NCBI GenBank assembly: GCA_031425695.1
Contig: JANPJV010000317.1
Span: 1-10,284 of the forward strand
Length of the DNA stretch: 10,284 nt
Reading direction: 5' to 3'
Source: JANPJV01 sp031425695
Lineage (GTDB): Bacteria; Pseudomonadota; Gammaproteobacteria; Xanthomonadales; SZUA-5
The notes under the pieces were generated by a model. That model was given only the letters and a program-made list of their open reading frames with translations, made no database searches and was not told the origin of the DNA. Positions 3,840 through 10,284 of the stretch are shown here, one piece after another. Position numbers and translations under genes: made by a program. Every line of letters begins with the position of its first letter. The stretch's first letter is position 1.

Positions 3840-6800
3840 ATGAACATCATTCGTCTCGCCACTGAACGCCGTGTCACCGTTGCCATGGTGACCATCGCGC
3901 TGGTGCTCTTCGGGCTCATCGGGCTGTCGCGCCTGAAGGTCAACCTGCTGCCTGACCTGTCGTATCCGACCCTGACCGTGCGCACCGAATACATCGGCGC
4001 GGCGCCCTCGGAGATCGAGAACCTGATCAGCGAGCCGCTCGAGGAAGCGCTCGGCGTGGTCAAGAACCTGCGCCGCATTCGCTCGGTCTCGCGCACCGGT
4101 CAGTCGGATGTGATCCTCGAGTTCGCCTGGGGCACGCAGATGGATGCTGCGAGCCTCGACGTGCGCGAGAAACTCGAACTGCTGCAGTTGCCGCTCGACG
4201 TCAAGAAACCACTGCTTTTGCGCTTCGATCCGTCGACCGAGCCGATCCTGCGGCTGGCGATCAGTGCGGATGCGAGCAGTGCTGATGGCGTCGCCCTTTC
4301 GGAGCTGCGCCGCTACGCCGAAGAAGACCTGAAGAAACGCCTGGAACCGATCGAAGGCGTCGCCGCGGTCAAGGTGTCCGGTGGTCTCGAGGACGAAATC
4401 CAGGTCAACATCGACCAGGACCGATTGAAGCAGCTCGGGCTCGACGTCAATGTCGTGATCGAACGCCTGCGCGCCGAGAACGTCAACATCTCCAGCGGGC
4501 GCCTCGACGAAGCCAGCCAGCGCTACCTGGTGCGCACGATCAACCAGTTCGCCAATCTCGACGAGATGGGCGAGATGCTGGTGGTGGTGCGTGCCGGCGT
4601 TCCGGTGAAGCTCAAGGAAATCGCATCGATCACCCAGGGGCACAAGGAGCGCCAGGCAGTCATCCGTAGCGACGGCCAGGAGGCGGTTGAGATCGCGGTC
4701 TACAAGGAGGGCGATGCGAATACGGTCAGCGTCGCCGAGGACGTGCTTGCTGGCCTCGAGCGCCTGAAAAAGGAGATGCCCGCGGGGTCCGTGATCAGCA
4801 CCGTCGACGACCAGTCGGTCTTCATCAAGAGCTCGGTTCGCGAAGTGGTGGATGCCGCGGTCATTGGTGGACTGCTTTCCATCCTGGTGATCTTCCTGTT
4901 CCTCGGCGAAGGCTGGGCCACGCTGGTCATCGCCCTTTCGCTGCCGGTGTCGATCATCGCCACCTTCTTTTTCATGCAGCAATTCGGCATCGGACTCAAC
5001 GTGATGTCACTCGGTGGCATTGCGCTCGCGACCGGCATGGTCGTCGACAATGCGATCGTCGTGCTGGAGAACACCCGGCGACTCCGTGACATGGGCATGG
5101 GCGTCATCGAAGCGGCCGTCAAAGGCGCTTCCGAAGTCGGCATGGCCATCACCGCATCCACCCTTACCCAACTGGCGGTGTTCCTGCCGCTGGTCTTCGT
5201 CGAAGGCATTGCCGGCCAGTTGTTCGGCGACCAGGCGCTGACGGTGACCTTTGCCATGCTGATCTCGCTGTTCGTCGCGGTGACGCTGATTCCGATGCTG
5301 GCCTCGCTGGGCGCCCCGGGACGGCAGGAGATGCAGCCGCCAGAGCCAGTTGCGCCAGCGCCGCGCCATTGGCTGTCGAGCAACCGCCCGCGCTTCGATC
5401 GCGGCCGCTTCCTGCTATTTCCGGTGTGGCTCGTCCTCGCCGTGCTACGCGGTGCCTACTGGCTCGTCTCCAAGCTCGTCTACGTGCTGGCGATCGGCGC
5501 GCGCTGGCTCTTTTCCGCGCTTTCGAGGGTGGCCGGCTGGATTCTTGGCCCGCCGGCGCGCCTGACGATGTACCTCTTCGACAAGACCTTGGCCGGATAC
5601 GATCGCGCGCTGCCGTGGTCGCTCAAGCATCCAGCCTTGATCCTGGGCATCTCCGCGTTGTCGTTGGTCGCCAGCCTGATGCTGGTCTCGCGGCTGGGTG
5701 TCGAGCTGATCCCGGAATTTGCGCAAGGCCGCCTGCAGGTGGATCTGAAGCTGCCGGTGGGCACGCCGCTCGACAAGACCGACCAGGTGATCACCCAGCT
5801 GCAGAAGCAGGCACTCACCCTGGATGGCGTGGAGCATGTCTTCGCCACGTCGGGCACGGGTGCGCGCCTCGACGCCAATCCGACCGAGGCCGGCGAAAAC
5901 GTCGGCAAGCTGATGGTTTCCCTCAAGTCCGCCACCGCGCGTGCCGACGAGCCACGCGTCGTCGAGGGCTTGCGCGTCATCACCGATGCGCTGCCCGGCA
6001 GCGAGGCGAAGTTCTCGCGCCCGCAGCTATTCAGCTTCGAGACGCCGCTCGAGATCCAGATCTCTGGCTACGACCTCGACCAGCTCAAGGCGGCGAGTGC
6101 GCTGATCGCCAACGACATGCGCGAAGAAGCGATCTTCGCCGACGTCAAGAACTCGCAGGAGCAGGGCGCACCGGAGGTGCGGATCTACTTCGACCAGGAA
6201 AAGATTTCCAAGCTGGGGCTGAGCACGCGCCAGGTCGCCGACCAAGTGGTGCGCAAGGTGCGAGGCGAAGTCGCCACGCGCTACTCCTTGCGCGATCGCA
6301 AGATCGACGTACTGGTGCGCGCGAGCGAGAGCGATCGCGACTCGGTCGACGCCGTGCGCCGCCTGATCATCAATCCGGGCAGCGTCAATCCGGTCCCACT
6401 GGATGCCGTGGCGACCATTCAAGTCACCGAGGGTCCGGCGGAAATCCGTCGCATCGACCAGGAGCGCGTAGCGGTCATTTCCGCCAGCCTGCGGGGTGAC
6501 CTCGGCGCAGCAGTCAAGGTCGCGCAGGAGATCGTCGATCGGCATGTGTTGCCGGCCGGTACGCTCGCCAAGGTGGCGGGACAGAGCGAGGACCTGGATG
6601 CCTCGTTCCGCTCGCTGGCGCTCGCGCTCATCCTCGCGGTGTTCATGGTCTACCTGGTCATGGCCTCGCAGTTCGAGTCTTTGCTGCACCCGTTCCTGAT
6701 CCTGTTCACCATTCCGCTGGCGCTGGTGGGCGCCATCGTGAGCCTGTGGCTGACCGGCACCACGCTCAGCATCATCGTGTTCATCGGCTTGATCATGCTG

Positions 6801-7148
6801 GTCGGCATCGTCGTCAGTAATGCAATCGTGCTGATCGACCGCGTCAACCAGCTACGAGCCGAGGGCATGGAGAAACGCCAGGCGCTCATCGAGGGCGGGC
6901 GCACGCGGCTGCGGCCGATCGTGATGACCACCATCTGCAACCTGATCGGCTTCCTGCCGATGGCCATCGGCTTCGGGGACGGCGCCGAATTGCGCCAGCC
7001 GCTGGCGATCACGGTCGTCGGCGGCCTGTTGTTCTCGACCCTGCTGACCTTGCTGGTGATCCCCGTGCTCTATGACCTGGTCGACCGGCGCGTGAGCTAT
7101 CGCCCCACGCGCGCCTCCGAAGGTGCCTTCGCGGAAGCGACGTCATGA
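3840..7148 (+). CDS. RND-family efflux permease (AcrB/AcrD/AcrF superfamily), first subunit
   Basis: This is an inner-membrane proton-driven exporter of 1102 residues. The N-terminal TM1 (about 12-30) is followed by the first periplasmic porter domain. TM2-TM6 span about 337-488, a long linker follows, TM7 starts near 597, then come the second periplasmic half and TM8-TM12. The TM4 motif GMVVDNAIVVLEN places Asp403 and Asn404 where AcrB has Asp407-Asp408. The TM10 motif GIVVSNAIVLID has Ser993 in place of AcrB Lys940. This pattern occurs in SwrC-like RND branches rather than classical AcrB. The linker between TM6 and TM7 is about 108 residues, with an extra hydrophobic stretch at about 524-570. 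The ATG at 3840 is preferred over 3834, because the CGGGA sequence at 3828-3832 is 7 nt from the former and only 1 nt from the latter. The stop overlaps the next start by 4 nt. The substrate cannot be predicted. Confidence 0.95.
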   Translation: MNIIRLATERRVTVAMVTIALVLFGLIGLSRLKVNLLPDLSYPTLTVRTEYIGAAPSEIENLISEPLEEALGVVKNLRRIRSVSRTGQSDVILEFAWGTQMDAASLDVREKLELLQLPLDVKKPLLLRFDPSTEPILRLAISADASSADGVALSELRRYAEEDLKKRLEPIEGVAAVKVSGGLEDEIQVNIDQDRLKQLGLDVNVVIERLRAENVNISSGRLDEASQRYLVRTINQFANLDEMGEMLVVVRAGVPVKLKEIASITQGHKERQAVIRSDGQEAVEIAVYKEGDANTVSVAEDVLAGLERLKKEMPAGSVISTVDDQSVFIKSSVREVVDAAVIGGLLSILVIFLFLGEGWATLVIALSLPVSIIATFFFMQQFGIGLNVMSLGGIALATGMVVDNAIVVLENTRRLRDMGMGVIEAAVKGASEVGMAITASTLTQLAVFLPLVFVEGIAGQLFGDQALTVTFAMLISLFVAVTLIPMLASLGAPGRQEMQPPEPVAPAPRHWLSSNRPRFDRGRFLLFPVWLVLAVLRGAYWLVSKLVYVLAIGARWLFSALSRVAGWILGPPARLTMYLFDKTLAGYDRALPWSLKHPALILGISALSLVASLMLVSRLGVELIPEFAQGRLQVDLKLPVGTPLDKTDQVITQLQKQALTLDGVEHVFATSGTGARLDANPTEAGENVGKLMVSLKSATARADEPRVVEGLRVITDALPGSEAKFSRPQLFSFETPLEIQISGYDLDQLKAASALIANDMREEAIFADVKNSQEQGAPEVRIYFDQEKISKLGLSTRQVADQVVRKVRGEVATRYSLRDRKIDVLVRASESDRDSVDAVRRLIINPGSVNPVPLDAVATIQVTEGPAEIRRIDQERVAVISASLRGDLGAAVKVAQEIVDRHVLPAGTLAKVAGQSEDLDASFRSLALALILAVFMVYLVMASQFESLLHPFLILFTIPLALVGAIVSLWLTGTTLSIIVFIGLIMLVGIVVSNAIVLIDRVNQLRAEGMEKRQALIEGGRTRLRPIVMTTICNLIGFLPMAIGFGDGAELRQPLAITVVGGLLFSTLLTLLVIPVLYDLVDRRVSYRPTRASEGAFAEATS

Positions 7149-10100
7149 CCCTCGCCGAGCTGGCGCTCAAACGCCCGATTACCACGATCATGTTGTTCTT
7201 GAGCTGCGTGGTTTTCGGGCTCTTGAGTGCGCGCATGCTGAAGATCGAGTTCTTCCCCGAGCTCGATGCGCCCTTCATCCTGGTCAGCGTGCCTTATCCG
7301 GGCTCGACGCCGAAGGAAGTCGAGCGCGAAATCGTGCGCCCGCTGGAAGAGGCGCTGGCGACCATCGCCGGCGTGCAGAGCATGACCGCGCAGGCCGACG
7401 AGAATGGCGCCTTCATCTTCATGCGCTTCGATTTCGGGCGCAACCTCAAGGTCAAGCTCAGCGAAGTGCGCGAACGCGTCGACGCCGCGCGTGCCGAGCT
7501 GCCGAACGATGTGCAGCGTATCCAGGTGCTCAAGTTCTCGACCAATGACCAGCCGGTGCTGCAGGTGCGCCTGTCGAGCACCACCGGCAACCTGCTCGAT
7601 GCCTACGACCTGCTCGAGCGCCGCATCAAGCGCCCGCTCGAGCGCATCCCGGGCGTCGCCGCGGTGGAGCTCTCGGGCGTCGAGCCGTCCGAGGTCCGCA
7701 TCGATCTTTTGCCCGAGCGCATCGCCGCGCACAATATCGATCTCAATGCGCTCGCGCTGTCGCTGGGTCAGGCGAACTTCTCCAACGCGGCTGGCCTGAT
7801 ACACGATGGTGGCTCCCGCTATCGGGTGCAGCCGGTCGGCGAGATCCGCACCCTCGAGGAATACGGCAATCTGGTGGTCTCCGCTGGCGGCGTCAAGCTG
7901 CGCGACGTGGCCGAGGTGCGCTACGCACAGCGCGAGATCAATTTCCGCCGCATTCTCAATGGCAATTACGCAGTCGGCGTCGATATCCGCCGCGAGCGCG
8001 GCTCGAATCTGGTGGAGGTTTGCGCCGCAGTGCTGGCCGAGGTCCACCGCATCGAGGCCAGCGGCGCGCTGGCCGGCATCGAGGTCATCGTCATTGGTAA
8101 CCAGGGCGAGGGCGTGTCGGCCTCGATCGCCGAACTGGTCAAATCCGGCTGGGAGGGCATGCTGTTCTCGGTGCTGGTGCTGTACTTCTTCCTGCGCCAC
8201 TGGCCGAGCACGCTCATGGTCGCATTGGCCGTGCCGATCTGCCTGGCCATCAGCCTGGGCGCGATGTACTTCCTCGGCATGACCCTGAACGTGCTGACGA
8301 TGATGGGCTTGCTGCTCGGCGTCGGCATGCTGGTCGATAACGCCGTGGTGGTGACCGAAAGCATCTATCAGCAGCGTGAGAAGCGACCACACGACAAGAT
8401 CGGCACCGCGATCGAGGGTACGCGCATGGTGCAGCTCGCCGTCAGCGCGGGCACGCTCACCAGCATCATCGTGTTCCTGCCGAACGTCTTCGGCGGCACG
8501 ACCGAAGTCGGCATCTTCCTGTACTACGTGGCGATGCCGTATTCGATCGCCTTGCTGGCCTCGTGGTTCGTCGCTGTCAGCATCATCCCGATGCTGGCCG
8601 CGCGCATCGAGCCACCCAAGGGACTGGCCCGTGTGCGCATCGTCGAGATCTGGAAGGAGCGCTACGCGCGGCTGCTCGAGTGGACCTTGAGGCATCGCCG
8701 CAAGACCCTGGTCGGCGTCTTCGCGCTCATGCTCAGCATCGCCATTCCACTGAACCTGGTGAAGGTCGATTTCTTCGGCGGAGATGGCGATCGCGACTTC
8801 GCAATCGGCTACGAGCTCAACGGCCGTTACCGCCTGGCGCAGCTGGAATCCATCGCCCGCGAGGTCGAGAAATTCCTGCTCGAGCACAAGGAAGAATTCG
8901 AGATCGTGTCGGTCTACAGCTGGATCTCGGAAGACCAGGGCATGCAGACGCGCCTGCAGCTGGAAAAGGGCGACAAGGCGATCAAGCCCATCGAGGACAT
9001 CAAGGTGGCGGTCCGCGACGGCTTGCCCAAGCTGGCTATCGGCAAGGCCATCGTCGATCTGCAGAACGGACCGGGCGGTGGCGGTGGTGGCGGTGGCGAA
9101 ACCGAGAAGCTCAGCATCAACATCACCGGCGATTCGACCGAGACCATCCTGGCCGTCGCCAACGACGTGACCGCGATGCTCGCCAATCGCAGCGAGTTTG
9201 CCGAAGTGCGCGTCGACAATGCCAACCAGCAGCAGGAAATCCAGCTTCGCGTCGACCGTGAGCGCGCCGCCAACCTGGGCTTCCAGGCCGACCAGGTGGG
9301 CCGTCTCATCCAGGTCGCGATGCGCGGCGTGCCATTGCGCGAATTCCGCCTTGGCGATACTGAAGTGCCGGTCTGGCTGCGCTTCAAGGACGCGCAGCGG
9401 CTTTCGCTGGAGGACCTCAAGGAAGTCCGGGTGACGCGTCCGGATGGCACCTCGGTACCGCTGTCGGCACTGGTGAGTGTCGACACCACGCCGGGGCCGA
9501 CCGCGATCGTGCGCGAAGAGCGCAAGACCAGCCGCGCGATCACCGTGGAGCTGCCGCCCAAGAGCGATATGGGCGTCGCCCGGAAGGCCATCGAGAGCAC
9601 GCTCAAGGACTTCCCGTTCCCGGCCGGGTATGGCTACGACCTTGGCCAGCGCTTCCAGCAGGATGAAGAAGCGCAGGTGGAGATGGTGTTCCTGATGCTG
9701 CTCTCGCTAATCTTGATTTACATGGTGATGGCGGCGCTGTTCGAATCGGCGCTGTATCCGATCGCGATCCTGGTGTCGATCGTGTTCGCCATCGTCGGTG
9801 TCTGGTGGACCTTCCTGCTCTGGCCAACCACCTTCTCGGTCATGGCCTTCATCGGCATCATGATTTTGATTGGCGTCGTGGTGAACAACGGCATCATCCT
9901 GATCGAGCACGTCAACACGCTGCGCCGCGAGGGCCATTCGCGCGAGGAAGCGTTGGTGCTCGGCGGCAAGGAACGCCTGCGCCCCATCCTGATCACTACC
10001 GGCTGCACCGTGCTGGGTCTGTTCCCGCTGTGCATCGGCACCATCGGCATCGGCGGCGACGGCCCCCCGTACTACCCGATGGCCCGCGCCATCGCCGGCG

Positions 10101-10177
10101 GCCTGATCTTCTCCACCGGTGTGACGCTGGTGGTGTTGCCGAACGTGTATGCGACCGTGGAGGACATGGCAGCGTAG
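7145..10177 (+). CDS. RND-family efflux permease, second subunit
   Basis: This is a second full-length RND permease of 1010 residues, clearly different from its neighbour and not a recent duplicate. It has TM1 (about 11-31), a porter domain, TM2-TM6, TM7 (about 520-540), a second porter domain and TM8-TM12. TM4 reads GMLVDNAVVVTESI, with Asp398-Asn399 at the AcrB Asp407-Asp408 sites. TM10 reads GVVVNNGIILIEHVN, with Asn914 at the Lys940 site. A run of eight glycines (residues 644-651, bases 9074-9097) lies in the second periplasmic half, just before ETEKLSINITGD. The start codon overlaps the previous stop as ATGA, which implies translational coupling and roughly matched synthesis of both permeases. 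They may form a heteromeric pump, as in MdtB/MdtC, or two pumps sharing one adaptor. No outer-membrane channel gene follows within the window. Confidence 0.95.
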   Translation: MTLAELALKRPITTIMLFLSCVVFGLLSARMLKIEFFPELDAPFILVSVPYPGSTPKEVEREIVRPLEEALATIAGVQSMTAQADENGAFIFMRFDFGRNLKVKLSEVRERVDAARAELPNDVQRIQVLKFSTNDQPVLQVRLSSTTGNLLDAYDLLERRIKRPLERIPGVAAVELSGVEPSEVRIDLLPERIAAHNIDLNALALSLGQANFSNAAGLIHDGGSRYRVQPVGEIRTLEEYGNLVVSAGGVKLRDVAEVRYAQREINFRRILNGNYAVGVDIRRERGSNLVEVCAAVLAEVHRIEASGALAGIEVIVIGNQGEGVSASIAELVKSGWEGMLFSVLVLYFFLRHWPSTLMVALAVPICLAISLGAMYFLGMTLNVLTMMGLLLGVGMLVDNAVVVTESIYQQREKRPHDKIGTAIEGTRMVQLAVSAGTLTSIIVFLPNVFGGTTEVGIFLYYVAMPYSIALLASWFVAVSIIPMLAARIEPPKGLARVRIVEIWKERYARLLEWTLRHRRKTLVGVFALMLSIAIPLNLVKVDFFGGDGDRDFAIGYELNGRYRLAQLESIAREVEKFLLEHKEEFEIVSVYSWISEDQGMQTRLQLEKGDKAIKPIEDIKVAVRDGLPKLAIGKAIVDLQNGPGGGGGGGGETEKLSINITGDSTETILAVANDVTAMLANRSEFAEVRVDNANQQQEIQLRVDRERAANLGFQADQVGRLIQVAMRGVPLREFRLGDTEVPVWLRFKDAQRLSLEDLKEVRVTRPDGTSVPLSALVSVDTTPGPTAIVREERKTSRAITVELPPKSDMGVARKAIESTLKDFPFPAGYGYDLGQRFQQDEEAQVEMVFLMLLSLILIYMVMAALFESALYPIAILVSIVFAIVGVWWTFLLWPTTFSVMAFIGIMILIGVVVNNGIILIEHVNTLRREGHSREEALVLGGKERLRPILITTGCTVLGLFPLCIGTIGIGGDGPPYYPMARAIAGGLIFSTGVTLVVLPNVYATVEDMAA

Positions 10178-10246
10178 TTGTCGAGTGCGTGGTAGAGTGC
10201 GCGTCGCGGGCCGGTGGTGGCAGCGGAGGCGTAAGGCGGTTGCTTG

Positions 10247-10271
10247 TGGTGGGTCTGCGCTGCGCGCGGAC
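10247..10271 (+). repeat. REP-like hairpin element, copy 8
   Basis: This is a + strand consensus copy (GTGG, stem GTCTGCGC/GCGCGGAC, loop TGC), 69 nt after the stop of the second permease. It is followed by GCTTT, as in the left arm at 698-727, so a matching - strand copy is expected just beyond the window. It may lie in the 3' UTR of the efflux transcript. The 10178-10246 stretch before it shows no gene or clear terminator. Confidence 0.85.
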
Positions 10272-10284
10272 GCTTTCTTCAGAT

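Noticed and set aside
3810..4982. - strand open frame of 390 codons opposite the first permease
   Set aside because: Same shadow effect; it also runs over the intergenic hairpin.
7097..8887. Long - strand open frame of 596 codons opposite the second permease
   Set aside because: This is a shadow frame of a GC-rich gene. Its composition is heavy in Asp, His and Gln, without domains or signal.

Overview
The window is GC-rich, gene-dense gammaproteobacterial DNA. The RecR, HinT and periplasmic cytochrome sequences, together with the style of the intergenic repeats, suggest the Xanthomonadales/Lysobacterales (Lysobacteraceae or Rhodanobacteraceae-like). That placement is an inference from protein style and base composition and has not been checked by search.

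Layout. Positions 1-1138 hold two housekeeping genes on the + strand: recR (recombination mediator, 95-685) and a HIT-family nucleotide hydrolase of the HinT type (794-1138). They are separated by a 30-bp imperfect inverted repeat built from two copies of a short hairpin element. Positions 1139-1470 are non-coding and lie between convergent 3' ends. This stretch carries four more copies of the element, three of them as an exact 35-bp-period tandem array. Positions 1471-2131 carry two small exported mono-haem c-type cytochromes on the - strand, 7 nt apart and probably one transcript. Positions 2132-2504 are a divergent intergenic region with several dyads and a second repeat family.

Positions 2505-10177 form a three-gene + strand RND export locus: a lipoprotein periplasmic adaptor (2505-3659), a 180-nt spacer with a strong 11-bp hairpin, and two different RND permeases (3840-7148 and 7145-10177) joined by a 4-nt ATGA overlap. 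No outer-membrane TolC-type gene is present, so the channel must be encoded elsewhere. The adaptor would bridge the permease(s) to that channel. Two co-translated permeases with one adaptor recall heteromeric pumps such as MdtABC, but the substrate cannot be read from sequence.

The most notable non-coding signal is a REP-like element: tetranucleotide GTGG followed by a 19-nt hairpin. It has eight copies in the window, all intergenic, arranged as inverted pairs and as a tandem run. One copy carries a compensated base pair in the stem. No RAYT (REP-associated tyrosine transposase) gene is in the window. The rest of the window is ordinary core and efflux content.
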